This document shows, piece by piece, positions 17,859-27,399 of a DNA stretch of 64,000 nt (positions are counted from its first letter, which is position 1; each line of letters starts with the position of its first letter). Made by a program: the position numbers and the translations under genes. Source of the stretch: Luteibacter rhizovicinus (GTDB lineage: Bacteria > Pseudomonadota > Gammaproteobacteria > Xanthomonadales > Rhodanobacteraceae). The notes below the pieces were generated by a model that worked only from the letters and a program-made list of their open reading frames with translations, was not told the DNA's origin and made no database searches. The stretch is from NCBI RefSeq assembly GCF_004342265.1, contig NZ_SMCS01000007.1, forward strand, positions 62,001 to 126,000, in the 5' to 3' direction.

Positions 17859-20800
17859 TCAGGTAGCTATCCCGGCCTGGGCATTGGCCAGGGCCCTGCG
17901 CTCCTTGCGCAATTGCAACCAGTCGGAGAAACGTTCCATGTAGAGATAGATCACCGGCGTCGTATACAGGGTGACCAGCTGCGAGAGCAGCAGGCCGCCG
18001 ACGATCGACACACCGAGCGGCTTGCGCAGCTCCGAACCGATACCCGTACCCAGCGCCAGCGGCAACGCGCCGAGCAGCGCGGCGGCGGTGGTCATCATGA
18101 TCGGTCGGAAGCGCAGCAGACATGCGCGACGGATGGCGTCATGCGCATTCATGCCGGTGCGCTTCGCCTCGATCGCGAAGTCGATCATCATGATCGCGTT
18201 CTTTTTCACGATACCGATCAGCAACACGATACCGACGATGCCGTCCACCGACAGGCTCATGCCGCACAGCAGAAGTGCGAGCAACGCGCCGACGCCCGCG
18301 GGCGGCAACGTCGAGATGATCGTGATCGGATGGATGTAGCTCTCGTACAGCACGCCCAGCACGATGTAGATCACGACGACGGCAGCGAGAAGCAGCAGCA
18401 CTTCGTCGCCGACCGACGACGAGAACTCGGCGGCCTTGCCGATGAACTGTCCGCGTACCTGCGGCGGGAAGTTGAGCTGGCCTTCCACTTCGTGAATCGC
18501 GTCCACGGCGGCCGACAGCGAGTAGCCCGGAGCGAGGTTGAACGAGATCGTGACCGCGGGAAGCTGCTGCAGATGCGTGACCACCAGCGGTGCGCTTGTT
18601 ACCTTTGCGCTGGCCAGCGCCGCGATGGGAATCGTGCCGCCACCCCCGACCTGGAAGCCGACGTTACCCGTACTGCCGATACCCGCGGGCGTGGCCGAGT
18701 TGCTGGATGCGAGCTGGCCGAAGCTGGTCGCATTGCTGCCGGTCAGCGCGCCGTTGCCGTTGCCGCGTACGGTGAGTTTGTTGAGCAGATCGGAACTGGT
18801 GCGGAACTCCGGCGACACTTCCAGTACCACGCGATACTGATTGAGCTGCGTGAAGATCGTCGATATCTGGCGCTGGCCGAACGCGTCGTACAGTGTGTCG
18901 TCGATCGTCTGCACCGGCACGCCGAGACGGCTCGCGCTGTCGCGATCGATCGTCAGCTTCAGCGCCTGACCCTGATCGGCCAGATTGTTGTCGACGTCCG
19001 CGAGCTCGGGACGCTTGCGCAACGCCTGGGTCATCTGGTTCGCGAAACCGGCGACTTCCGTCGAATTCACGTCGGAAAGCGAGTACTGGTATTCCGTCGC
19101 GGATACCTGGCTGTCCAGCGTTACGTCCTGCACGGGCTTCAGATAAAGAGCGACACCCGGAATACCGGCGGCTGCCTGCTGCAAGCGCGGCAGCACGACG
19201 TCCAGACCGTCGCGGTCGCCGCGATCCTTCAGCACCAGCGACAGCTGACCCTGATTGAGCGTGGGATTGACCGAACCGGCGCCAATGAATGCCGCGACGC
19301 CAGCCACGGCCGGGTCCTTCTGCAACGCATCGGCGACGGCCTTCGTGCGCACTTCCATCTGCGGGAACGCGACGTTCTGGTCGGCCTGCACCACGGCGGT
19401 GATAAGACCGGTGTCCTGTTCGGGCAACAGGCCCTTCGGGATAATGATGTACAGCACGACGGTCAGCGCGACGGAGAACGCGGCCACGGTCATCGTCAGC
19501 TGGCGATGGTCCAGCACCCAGTCGAGACTGCGACCGTAACCTTCGACAATGCGCGACCACGTGGTGTGCTTGCCTGCCGCGCTCGCGTGTTCGTGCGCGT
19601 CTTCCGCGTCCGGCAACTCGTCCGCCTTCAACAGATAGGCGCACATCATCGGCGTGAGCGTCAGCGACACCAGCATCGAGATCGCGACGGCGATGGTCAG
19701 CACCCAGGCGAATTCGTGGAACAAACGCCCCGTGACGCCCGGCATCAGCAACAGCGGCAGGAACACCGCGATCAGCGAGACGGTCAGCGACACGACCGTG
19801 AAGCCGATTTCCTTCGCACCGATCTCGGCAGCGGTCTTGCCGTCGTGCCCCTGCTCGATATACCGGACGATGTTCTCGATCATCACGATGGCGTCGTCGA
19901 CGACGAAACCTGTCGCGACGGCCAGCGCCATCAGCGAAAGATTGTCGAGCGACATACCCGCGAAGGACATCACGCCGAACGTACCCATCAGCGACAGCGG
20001 TACCGCGACCGACGGAATGACCGTGGCCCACAGGCGGCGCAGGAAGACGAAGATGACCGCGACGACGAGGCAGACGGTAAGGATCAGCGTGAACTGCACG
20101 TCCTCGACCGACGCGCGGATGGTGATGGTGCGGTCCGCGAATACTTTCAGATGGACGTCGGCGGGCAGGACTTTCTGCAGATCGGGAATCGTCTGGCGGA
20201 TGTGCTCCACCGTCTGCACGATGTTCGCGCCCGGCTGACGACGGATATCCAGCAGCACGGCCGGCTTGCCGTTGGCCCATGCGGCCAGCTGGTCGTTTTC
20301 GACACCGTCCACCACGTTCGCCACGTCCGACAGACGTACCGGCGCGTTGTTCTTGTAGCTGATGATGGTGTCTTTGTATTCGGCAGCCGTGGCCAGCTGA
20401 TCGTTCGTGCCGATGCTGTAGGACTGCGTCTTGCCGTTGAGCGTGCCCTTCGGCGCGTTGACGTTGGCCTGGGTGAGCGAGCTGCGCACGTCTTCCAGCG
20501 TCAGCCCAAGGTTAGCCAGCTGCGCCGGGTTGACCTGGATGCGCACGGCCGGACGCACGTTGCCGGCGATGGACACCAGACCCACGCCCTGCACCTGCGC
20601 GAGCTTCTGCGCCAGGATCGAATCGGCGTAGTTGTTCACGTCGCGCAGCGGAAGGCTGTCCGACGTGAGCATCAACGTCATGATCGGCGCATCGGCCGGA
20701 TTGACCCGGTTATAGACGGGCGGATACGGCAGGTTGTTGGGCAGCGTGCCGCGTGCCTGGTTGATGGCCGCCTGCACGTCCTGCGCGGCGACATCGATGT

Positions 20801-21098
20801 CGCGGTCCATCGCGAACTGCAACACGATCGTCGACAGTCCCGCCGATGAGTCCGAGCTCATCATCGTCAGGCCGGAGATCTGGCCGAAGTTGCGTTCCAG
20901 CGGCGTGGTGACCAGCGCCGCCATCGTCGTGGCGCTGGCACCCGGATACTGGGTGGAGACCACGAGACTGGGCGCGTCGATTTCCGGCAGCGCCGAAACG
21001 GGCAGCTGGCGATAGCCGAGGATACCGAGCAGCAGCACCGCCACCATGAGCAGCGATGTTGCGATCGGACGGCGAATGAAGAGTGTCGAAAAACCCAC
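17859..21098 (-). CDS. mdtB: RND multidrug efflux permease, MdtB-type
   Basis: A 1079-residue RND permease, paralogous to the downstream mdtC product. It begins MGFSTLFIRRPIATSLLMVAV (helix 1), carries the FVVDDAIVMIENIVRY signature and the GIVKKNAIMMIDFAI motif in its second half. It is slightly longer than usual because of a Gly/Asn/Ser-rich insertion in the second periplasmic loop (NGNGALTGSNATSFG onward). It sits between mdtA (70 nt upstream) and mdtC (139 nt downstream), all on the minus strand. Confidence 0.94.
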   Translation of the reverse strand: MGFSTLFIRRPIATSLLMVAVLLLGILGYRQLPVSALPEIDAPSLVVSTQYPGASATTMAALVTTPLERNFGQISGLTMMSSDSSAGLSTIVLQFAMDRDIDVAAQDVQAAINQARGTLPNNLPYPPVYNRVNPADAPIMTLMLTSDSLPLRDVNNYADSILAQKLAQVQGVGLVSIAGNVRPAVRIQVNPAQLANLGLTLEDVRSSLTQANVNAPKGTLNGKTQSYSIGTNDQLATAAEYKDTIISYKNNAPVRLSDVANVVDGVENDQLAAWANGKPAVLLDIRRQPGANIVQTVEHIRQTIPDLQKVLPADVHLKVFADRTITIRASVEDVQFTLILTVCLVVAVIFVFLRRLWATVIPSVAVPLSLMGTFGVMSFAGMSLDNLSLMALAVATGFVVDDAIVMIENIVRYIEQGHDGKTAAEIGAKEIGFTVVSLTVSLIAVFLPLLLMPGVTGRLFHEFAWVLTIAVAISMLVSLTLTPMMCAYLLKADELPDAEDAHEHASAAGKHTTWSRIVEGYGRSLDWVLDHRQLTMTVAAFSVALTVVLYIIIPKGLLPEQDTGLITAVVQADQNVAFPQMEVRTKAVADALQKDPAVAGVAAFIGAGSVNPTLNQGQLSLVLKDRGDRDGLDVVLPRLQQAAAGIPGVALYLKPVQDVTLDSQVSATEYQYSLSDVNSTEVAGFANQMTQALRKRPELADVDNNLADQGQALKLTIDRDSASRLGVPVQTIDDTLYDAFGQRQISTIFTQLNQYRVVLEVSPEFRTSSDLLNKLTVRGNGNGALTGSNATSFGQLASSNSATPAGIGSTGNVGFQVGGGGTIPIAALASAKVTSAPLVVTHLQQLPAVTISFNLAPGYSLSAAVDAIHEVEGQLNFPPQVRGQFIGKAAEFSSSVGDEVLLLLAAVVVIYIVLGVLYESYIHPITIISTLPPAGVGALLALLLCGMSLSVDGIVGIVLLIGIVKKNAIMMIDFAIEAKRTGMNAHDAIRRACLLRFRPIMMTTAAALLGALPLALGTGIGSELRKPLGVSIVGGLLLSQLVTLYTTPVIYLYMERFSDWLQLRKERRALANAQAGIAT

Positions 21099-21168
21099 GT
21101 GACGATCCTGGTTGTGGAACTGTCGGCCTGCATGGGCCGGCTCCGGAGGAAGCCGGCCCGTCGTTGGA

Positions 21169-22437
21169 TCAGCCGCCGCGGCGACCGCCGCTTTGCTTGG
21201 CCTGGCCTTGCTTGGCCTTGTTCAGTTCATCCGCGGTCGGAGCGGCCGGTACCTGACCCGGCGCCAGCGGCTGGATCTTGCTGCCCGGTTTCAGACGGAA
21301 CTGACCTTCGGTAACGACTTTTTCGTCCAGCTTCAGACCCTTGCCGATCAGCACATGGCTGTCGCCGACTTCGCTGGCCACATCCACCGCCTGCATCTTG
21401 ACCGTGTTGTCGCCCTGCACGAGGTAGACATAATCGCCGTCCGGACCGCGCTGCACCGCCTGGGCCGGAATGACCAGACCGTTCTTCACCGTGCGCACCT
21501 TCAGCTGCACGTTGACGAACTGACCCGGCCAGAGCTCGGTCTTCGGATTCTGGAATACGGAGCGCAGACGGAACGTGCCCGTGCTGGTGTCGATGGTGTT
21601 GTCGATGACGTCGAGCTCGCCCGTGGACACCACATGGCTGTCGATGCGATCGAGCGCCATGACTTCGAGCGGCGTCGAGGCGGCACCCGTTTCGCCGACC
21701 GAGGAACGCACCAGGTCGAGGTTCTTCTCGGGCAGGTAGAACATGACGTAGACCGGATGCAACTGGGTCAGCGTCACGATGGCGTCCGTGGTCGCGACGA
21801 TATTGCCCACGTCCACCGAGCGGATGCCGGCCAGACCGTCGATCGGCGCGATGACCTTGGTGAAGCCCAACTGCACCTGCGAAGCGCGGATCGCGGCGGT
21901 ATCGGCGGCGACCGTGGCTTCGGCCTGGTTGAGGGTGTTCTTCAGATTGTCCAGATCCTGCTTGGACACATACTGCTGACCGCCCTTGCTGACGAGGTTC
22001 ACCGAGCGGTCGAGGTTGTTCTTCGCCGTCGCGGACGCCGCCTGATCCTGGCGCAGCTTCGCCGTGGCCTGGTCGTACTGGGACTGAATGGTCCGCGGAT
22101 CGATTTCGGCGATCACGGAGCCCTGCTTCACTTCCTGGCCTTCCTTGAAGTTCAGCTTCATCAGCTGGCCACCGACCTGAGAACGCACGGTAACGGTGTT
22201 CAGTGCCTGCACGGTGCCGAGCGCGGTCAGGTAGACCGGTACGTCCTGGCTGACAACCGGCACCACCGTCACGGGGACGGGTGCCTGATCCTTGCCATCC
22301 TTGTCCTGCTGGCCCTTGCCCTGGGCCTGTGCCGTACCGGTGGTCGCCGCGTTGTGCCTCAAGCGGGGCACCACGAAGATGGCCGCAACGACCAGGACGA
22401 CGATAACGGCCAGCGCGATTTTCCAAAAACGCGACAT
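21169..22437 (-). CDS. mdtA: RND efflux periplasmic adaptor, MdtA-type
   Basis: A 422-residue membrane-fusion protein. N-terminal membrane anchor [20 protein letters not shown], then the biotinyl-lipoyl-like domain ([23 protein letters not shown]), an alpha-hairpin, the second lipoyl half ([16 protein letters not shown]) and beta-barrel domains, ending in a Lys/Gln/Gly-rich tail. It links the MdtBC pump to an outer-membrane TolC-like channel. The ATG at 22437 has GGAG eight bases upstream; the longer frame to 22659 has no support. First gene of the operon and divergent from the cytochrome gene. Confidence 0.94.
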   Translation of the reverse strand: MSRFWKIALAVIVVLVVAAIFVVPRLRHNAATTGTAQAQGKGQQDKDGKDQAPVPVTVVPVVSQDVPVYLTALGTVQALNTVTVRSQVGGQLMKLNFKEGQEVKQGSVIAEIDPRTIQSQYDQATAKLRQDQAASATAKNNLDRSVNLVSKGGQQYVSKQDLDNLKNTLNQAEATVAADTAAIRASQVQLGFTKVIAPIDGLAGIRSVDVGNIVATTDAIVTLTQLHPVYVMFYLPEKNLDLVRSSVGETGAASTPLEVMALDRIDSHVVSTGELDVIDNTIDTSTGTFRLRSVFQNPKTELWPGQFVNVQLKVRTVKNGLVIPAQAVQRGPDGDYVYLVQGDNTVKMQAVDVASEVGDSHVLIGKGLKLDEKVVTEGQFRLKPGSKIQPLAPGQVPAAPTADELNKAKQGQAKQSGGRRGG

Positions 22438-22814
22438 GAAACACTCTCCGGATAATTGAGGTGGGGCACCTGCCCCGACCTCCGCGCCATGCGCACGAGG
22501 GCTTATACCCTCTAAATGAAGACAATGGATCGGTCGATCCACGGCGCTAATACTAGGTGTACCCGAACGGGATTGAACAATGCCGGTTGACAGGGGTAGC
22601 CCATGACTGACGGCATGTCTCCCCCCATGCCGTTCCCCATCGCCGCCAAAGGACCACACCTTAGAGAGGCAAAGTCGTTCGGGGTTCCGCTATAATTCGC
22701 GCCCTGTTGCGTCCTCTGGACGCTGCGCGTGGGGGCCAGGGGCTTTCGCGTGGTTATCGGCAAGCCTCAAGCCCTCTGTGGCGAGAGGGCATACCCAACT
22801 GACTGGAGTACAGC
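22438..22814. other. Divergent intergenic region mdtA / cytochrome c
   Basis: 377 nt with no coding signal. It must contain the mdtABC promoter (minus) and the cytochrome promoter (plus). The latter probably uses the perfect -10 box at 22691. A hairpin (GCCCTCTGTGGCGAGAGGGC) lies in the cytochrome leader at about 22771-22790. Confidence 0.5.
22691..22696 (+). promoter_or_regulatory. -10 element for the cytochrome c gene
   Basis: A perfect TATAAT. No good -35 is seen 17 nt upstream, so this is a -10 candidate only, giving a leader of about 110 nt. Confidence 0.4.
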
Positions 22815-23348
22815 GTGAGCGGTTCCCCGAGCAAATCCGACCAGAACTTCATGCGCCAGTTCTCCTGGCTCACGGCGGGTCTCAGTGTCCTGGCCGTCCT
22901 CCTGATGGTTCTGGCCTATTCGATCTACTCCAGCATCCCGAAAGAGCAGGACCCCAGCCAGACGAAACTGACCGCCACGCGCATCACCCCGGTTGGCGGC
23001 GTCTACGCGGGCGACACGGGCCGCGCCGCCATGGCCGCCGCCCAGGAAGCCGCCGCGAAGGCCGCGGCCTCGCAGGTCGCCTACGGCGGCAGCACCGACG
23101 GCAAGACGATCTACGACAACCTGTGCCACAGCTGCCATACGGCGGGCGTCGCCGGCGCACCGAAGGTCGGCGAGAAGGGCGCATGGGCCACGCGCATCGC
23201 GGAAGGCACCGCCACCCTGGTCAAGCACGCCATCGAGGGCTACACCGGCCCGGACGGCAACCATATGCCGGCCAAGGGCGGCAACCCGTCACTGACCGAC
23301 GAGCAGGTCGGCAATACGGTCAAGTGGATGATCGATCAGTCGAAGTAA
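22815..23348 (+). CDS. Membrane-anchored c-type cytochrome (cytochrome c5 family)
   Basis: A 177-residue protein with one N-terminal membrane helix (about 18-38), an Ala-rich periplasmic linker (about 65-90) and one class I cytochrome c domain. The heme-binding site is C104-H-S-C107-H108, and M151 in NHMPAKGG is the likely sixth ligand. The GTG start is preceded by GGAG. It would carry electrons in the periplasm, held to the membrane by its helix. No oxidase or reductase is adjacent. A strong terminator follows, so it is probably monocistronic. Confidence 0.9.
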   Translation: MSGSPSKSDQNFMRQFSWLTAGLSVLAVLLMVLAYSIYSSIPKEQDPSQTKLTATRITPVGGVYAGDTGRAAMAAAQEAAAKAAASQVAYGGSTDGKTIYDNLCHSCHTAGVAGAPKVGEKGAWATRIAEGTATLVKHAIEGYTGPDGNHMPAKGGNPSLTDEQVGNTVKWMIDQSK

Positions 23349-23371
23349 GCGTTTGTTGCTTCGCTGACATG

Positions 23372-23402
23372 AAACGCCGCCTCTTGGGGCGGCGTTTTTT
23401 TT
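23372..23402 (+). terminator. Rho-independent terminator after cytochrome c
   Basis: Stem CGCCGCC/GGCGGCG (23375-23381 with 23388-23394) extended by A-T pairs, followed by a run of T. Confidence 0.9.
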
Positions 23403-23446
23403 TGGGCTGACCCTTACGCCCAGGCAGCGCCCCTCAAGCCGCCTAC

Positions 23447-23609
23447 CCCCTCACCGTCATTCCGGCGCACGCCGGAATCCGCGGCAATAGCGTAAGGTTG
23501 GCAGCGACGCAACACGATTTCGCTTTTCGAAGAACGCACACCCGCGATGGTTCGCGACGACCGCGCGCTCCGCCGCGGATTCCGGCGTGCGCCGGAATAA
23601 CGGTGAGGG
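23447..23609. repeat. Intergenic repeat with about 38-nt inverted ends
   Basis: Left arm 23447-23484 and right arm 23573-23609 are near-perfect reverse complements that each also contain the inner palindrome TTCCGGCG...CGCCGGAA. The roughly 90-nt centre is unrelated. Related copies are at 9783-9960 and 29030-29195. It looks like a small non-autonomous or REP-type element. No target-site duplication was established. Confidence 0.7.
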
Positions 23610-23610
23610 A

Positions 23611-24210
23611 TTATGTGGGATCGGTGGCGTGCTGCTCGATCCACGACTCTGAAAACGCCTTCAACTCCGGAAAGAACCTCCCGAAATGCCCCCGCAGCAC
23701 ATCGTCATTGGCCTGTAACAACGGCAACGACTCCCCCACCGGATTCGCACGCGTCAGCCGGCTCGACAATCCCTGCAGCGCCCGCTCGATCGCATCCGCC
23801 CGCACGTACGCCGCAGGCAGGTCGTTGCGATCCATATACCCCAGGAAACGCAGCAGCGACGCCGGCAATATCGGCGTGGCCGCATGCAGATCCTCGCGAA
23901 ACGTCGTCGAAAATATTTCCAGCGGCTGATCCGACCAGCGGGCGAAGTCGCGCGCCAGGCAATGGTCGAACCACATATCGAGCAGGATGCCGGCGTAGCG
24001 ACGGAACGGCGGCGGGATGTGCTCGCGTGCGGCACGAACTTCATCGTGCCGGTCGGTAAAACTGTCGATCGCACGATGCAGGCGTATGCCCCGGCGAATC
24101 CCCTCCGGCAGCGACGGATCGGGGGTGCCATGGACGAAATCGCCCAGCAGTCCGCCGATGCGCAGCCCCGCATCGGGGCCGGCCAGCAACGCATGCGCAA
24201 GAACGTTCAT
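23611..24210 (-). CDS. acpH: Acyl carrier protein phosphodiesterase
   Basis: A 199-residue HD-like hydrolase starting MNVLAHALLAGPDAGLRIGG. The segments GDFVHG, LHRAIDSFTDRHDEV and DMWFDHCLARDF contain the His/Asp residues typical of AcpH. The family removes the 4'-phosphopantetheine arm from holo-ACP, recycling apo-ACP in fatty-acid synthesis. Length and motifs agree with the family. Its stop lies at the edge of the preceding repeat. It is divergent from the hydrolase-zapE pair. Confidence 0.88.
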   Translation of the reverse strand: MNVLAHALLAGPDAGLRIGGLLGDFVHGTPDPSLPEGIRRGIRLHRAIDSFTDRHDEVRAAREHIPPPFRRYAGILLDMWFDHCLARDFARWSDQPLEIFSTTFREDLHAATPILPASLLRFLGYMDRNDLPAAYVRADAIERALQGLSSRLTRANPVGESLPLLQANDDVLRGHFGRFFPELKAFSESWIEQHATDPT

Positions 24211-24258
24211 GTCCCTGCTCCACCACGGGTGGGTTGGTCAGCGGGTATCATGGAGGGC

Positions 24259-24945
24259 ATGAGCGATCTACTACCTACAGCGCCGGAGAGTTTTCCGGAC
24301 GAGGCCACCAGCTTCGCGCTCGCGGGCCCCGCGGGCAAGCTGGAAACGATCACCGACGTCGCGCCTCGCGAATGCGCGCGCGCCGGCGTCGCGGTTGTAT
24401 GCCATCCGCACCCGCTTCAGGGCGGCACGATGCATAACAAAGTGGTGACGATGGTCGAGCGCGCGCTGCGCGAATCCGGTCTCGATACCGTGCGCTTCAA
24501 TTTTCGAGGCGTGGGCGAATCGGCCGGCGAATACGACGAGGGCCGTGGCGAAAGCGAGGACCTCGCCGCTGTCGTCGAATGGGTTCGCCGCACACGCCCG
24601 AACGACAAACTCTGGCTCGCCGGCTTCTCCTTCGGCAGTTATGTCGCCTTTCGCAATGCCGTACGACTGCACGCGGACGCCCTCGTCACCATCGCTCCGC
24701 CCGCCGGACGCTGGGATTTCTCGAACATCGAGATTCCCGCCTGCCCCTGGCTGATCGTGCAGGGCGAAGAAGACGAAGTCGTCGATCCCGAGGCGGTATT
24801 CGCCTGGATCGAGAGCCTCCCCGTGGAACCCACCCTCGTACGCATGCCCGAAACCGGTCATTTCTTCCATCGACGCCTGATGGACCTGCGCGGCGCCGTG
24901 AAACACGCCGTGCTCGAATGGCTTCCGGCCGTGCGTCACGCATGA
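24259..24945 (+). CDS. Alpha/beta hydrolase (COG2945-like)
   Basis: A 228-residue hydrolase. The early CHPHPLQGGTMHNKVV segment forms the oxyanion-hole region, the nucleophile elbow is GFSFGS (Ser124), an Asp lies near EEDEVVDPE and the His is in ETGHFFHRR. These are characteristic of the small family annotated as alpha/beta superfamily hydrolase with unknown substrate. An in-frame ATG at 24250 is an alternative start; neither has an ideal ribosome site. Its stop overlaps the zapE start (ATGA), so the two are translated together. Confidence 0.85.
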   Translation: MSDLLPTAPESFPDEATSFALAGPAGKLETITDVAPRECARAGVAVVCHPHPLQGGTMHNKVVTMVERALRESGLDTVRFNFRGVGESAGEYDEGRGESEDLAAVVEWVRRTRPNDKLWLAGFSFGSYVAFRNAVRLHADALVTIAPPAGRWDFSNIEIPACPWLIVQGEEDEVVDPEAVFAWIESLPVEPTLVRMPETGHFFHRRLMDLRGAVKHAVLEWLPAVRHA

Positions 24946-26057
24946 GTTGCTCGTCGCTTACACCCAGCGAACGTTATCGCGAAGGCGTCGCCGGCCACCG
25001 CTGGGAGTCCGATCCCGCACAGGTGCCGGTGCTGGCCGAATTCGATCGACTGCATGCCGCCCTGTGTCCCGATCCCGCCCCGTCCCCGGGCGGCCTCTTC
25101 GGCCGGCTTCGTTCGATGCTGGGCAACGAAACCCGCGAACCGGTTCGTGGCCTCTATCTCTGGGGTAGCGTCGGCCGCGGCAAGACCTTCCTGATGGACA
25201 TGTTCGTCTCCAGCCTGTCCCCGGGACTCGCGCTGCGCCGGCATTTCCATCGCTTCATGGCGGAAGTGCACGAATCGCTGCGCGAACTGGGCGACCGGCA
25301 GGACCCGCTGATCGAAGTGGCCGCGCGCATCGCGGCCAAAGCGCGGGTGGTATGCCTGGACGAATTCCTCGTCGCCGACATCGGCGACGCCATGATTCTG
25401 GCGGGCCTGCTGGATGCGCTGTTCGCGCGCGGGGTCGTTCTGGTCACCACGTCGAATACGCCGCCGCCGGGTCTCTATCGCGACGGCCTGCAGCGTGCGC
25501 GCTTCCTGCCTGCGATCGCGGCCATCGAAAAGCACTGCGTGGTGCACGAAATGGTCTCGCCGCACGACTGGCGCCTGCGTGCGCTGAGTCAGGCTCCCGT
25601 CTACCTGGTGCCTCCCGGCGCGGAGGCCGAACGGTCGCTGTCGCGGATATTCTCCAGCCAGGCGCAGGGAACCGTCGCGGACAACGAGCCGCTCGAGATC
25701 AACGGCCGGGCCATTCCCGCACGACGCCGGGCCGAAAATATCGTCTGGTTCGAGTTCGAGGCGTTATGCGAGGGGCCGCGCGCGGTTGCCGACTATATCG
25801 AACTGGCAAAACATTTCCCCGCGGTGATGGTCTCCAACGTGCCGCAATTCACCGTGTACTCGGAGAACGCGGCCAAGCGTTTCGTATTGCTGGTCGACGA
25901 ATTTTACGACCGCCACGTCAAGCTGATTCTTTCGGCCGCGGCGCCGATCACCGAGCTCTACGATGGCGAGCGTCTTCGCGCCGAATTCGGCCGAACGGAG
26001 TCGCGCCTTATCGAAATGCAGAGCGAGGACTACCTCGAGCGTGAGCACAAACCCTGA
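24942..26057 (+). CDS. zapE: Cell division protein ZapE (AFG1-like ATPase)
   Basis: A 371-residue P-loop ATPase with Walker A GSVGRGKT (75-82), Walker B region VVCLDEFLVADIGDAM, and the AFG1/ZapE segments VLVTTSNTPPPGLYRDGLQR and VDEFYDRHVKL. ZapE associates with the division septum and affects FtsZ ring stability. The ATG at 24942 overlaps the upstream hydrolase stop, which fixes this start rather than the longer frame from 24579. Confidence 0.93.
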   Translation: MSCSSLTPSERYREGVAGHRWESDPAQVPVLAEFDRLHAALCPDPAPSPGGLFGRLRSMLGNETREPVRGLYLWGSVGRGKTFLMDMFVSSLSPGLALRRHFHRFMAEVHESLRELGDRQDPLIEVAARIAAKARVVCLDEFLVADIGDAMILAGLLDALFARGVVLVTTSNTPPPGLYRDGLQRARFLPAIAAIEKHCVVHEMVSPHDWRLRALSQAPVYLVPPGAEAERSLSRIFSSQAQGTVADNEPLEINGRAIPARRRAENIVWFEFEALCEGPRAVADYIELAKHFPAVMVSNVPQFTVYSENAAKRFVLLVDEFYDRHVKLILSAAAPITELYDGERLRAEFGRTESRLIEMQSEDYLEREHKP

Positions 26058-26146
26058 AATCAACCGCCGGGATGCGTCTAGCGTCGTTCCGCACGTTCCA
26101 ACATCCTGTCATCGCGGATATGCCGCGCAAATCAACGAGGGTCGCC

Positions 26147-26587
26147 ATGGATAATTGGGAACTGGTCCCGGGCCGCGGGATTCGCCGCGGAGACACCACG
26201 ATCTTCTTCGGCACGCAGCGCAAGGCGTTGCACGAAAGCCTCGGTGGCAAGCCCGAAGGCGACAGTCTCTGGGACGACGAAGACGAATACAGCTTGCCCA
26301 ACGGCGACGAATGGCTGCGGCTACGCTTCATGGACGGCAAGCTCTGCGATATCGAGGTTCTGGGCGGCAGCCTGCACCACGAAGGCGTCGAACTGATCGA
26401 TACGACCTGGCCCGAGCTCGAAGCCGCCCTGAAAAACACGGGCCGTCAGTTCGAAGCCACCCAGTGGCTTTCCGAGGGCCACGATTGCATCGACCTGCAG
26501 ATCGTCGTCGCCTCGCGCCAGGACATCGGCGAAGACGGTGATGGCATCGCGTGGCTTATCACCAGCAGCGATTTCAAAGTCGAATAG
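26147..26587 (+). CDS. Hypothetical acidic protein (146 aa)
   Basis: Starts MDNWELVPGRGIRRGDTTIF after a GAGG ribosome site, 146 residues, rich in Asp and Glu, no signal peptide or membrane helix. Predicted mostly beta with a C-terminal helix; no domain recognised. The longer frame from 26072 lacks a start signal. It lies 90 nt after zapE and 48 nt before the amidase gene, same strand, and could be co-transcribed with either. Its composition matches the neighbours, so it is a resident gene. Confidence 0.7.
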   Translation: MDNWELVPGRGIRRGDTTIFFGTQRKALHESLGGKPEGDSLWDDEDEYSLPNGDEWLRLRFMDGKLCDIEVLGGSLHHEGVELIDTTWPELEAALKNTGRQFEATQWLSEGHDCIDLQIVVASRQDIGEDGDGIAWLITSSDFKVE

Positions 26588-26634
26588 GTCCTCTTGACGC
26601 TAGACTGACGGCCTTGCTCCCAATGTCACCGTCC

Positions 26635-27390
26635 ATGCGCCAGATTTCCAGCATCGTTTGCCTGCTCGCGCTTGCGCTTACGGGTTGCGCTACCGCTCCG
26701 GCGGTCGCGCCCCAGCGCAGTGCGCTTGCCCACTGGACGCCTTCGCCGAACTTCAATGCGCGACGCGCTCAGCTCATCGTCATCCATCACACGTCGATAG
26801 GCGACATGGACGCATCGCGCCGCGTACTCACGCGCACCGGCGTTCCCAATCCCGTCAGCGCCCACTATCTGATCGGAGCCGATGGCCGCATCGATCAACT
26901 GGTAGACGATCGCGAGCGCTCGTGGCATGCGGGCGCATCGAACTGGGGAACCATCACCGACGTCAATTCGGCATCCATCGGCATTGAGCTGGACAACGAC
27001 GGCGTCGCGCCCTTTTCGCAGGCACAGATTCAGGCACTGGTCCGGCTGCTGGGCGACCTGACAACGCGACTCGGCATTCCGCGCGAAGCCGTCGTCGGAC
27101 ACGGCGACATCGCGCCGGGCCGCAAGAACGACCCAAGCGTGCAATTTTCCTGGGCCACGCTCGCGCAGTACGGCTACGGACTCTGGTACGACCAGCCGCT
27201 GATTCCCGCGCCGCCCGCGTTCGATTCGCTCGCCGCGATGCGTCTCGTCGGATACGACCTCGGCAATCCCCGCGCCGCGATCGTCGCCTTCCACCGGCAC
27301 TACCGGAATACGGAAAACGACACCCTCGACGCGACCGATGCCGCCATTCTCTACTCGTTGCAGCGAAAGCTCACCGCAACGACTCGCTGA
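26635..27390 (+). CDS. N-acetylmuramoyl-L-alanine amidase lipoprotein (AmiD-like)
   Basis: A 251-residue lipoprotein with lipobox LTGC (Cys18), then an amidase_2 domain with zinc-site residues in VIHHTS (His51/52), the SAHYLIGADGRIDQLVDD strand, SWHAG and GHGDIAPGRKNDPS. A short helical C-terminal region (about 190-250) resembles the peptidoglycan-binding tail of AmiD. It would cleave the bond between MurNAc and L-alanine in anhydro-muropeptides, from the outer membrane. An ATG four codons upstream (26623) is equally possible. Confidence 0.88.
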   Translation: MRQISSIVCLLALALTGCATAPAVAPQRSALAHWTPSPNFNARRAQLIVIHHTSIGDMDASRRVLTRTGVPNPVSAHYLIGADGRIDQLVDDRERSWHAGASNWGTITDVNSASIGIELDNDGVAPFSQAQIQALVRLLGDLTTRLGIPREAVVGHGDIAPGRKNDPSVQFSWATLAQYGYGLWYDQPLIPAPPAFDSLAAMRLVGYDLGNPRAAIVAFHRHYRNTENDTLDATDAAILYSLQRKLTATTR

Positions 27391-27399
27391 CGGTCCACC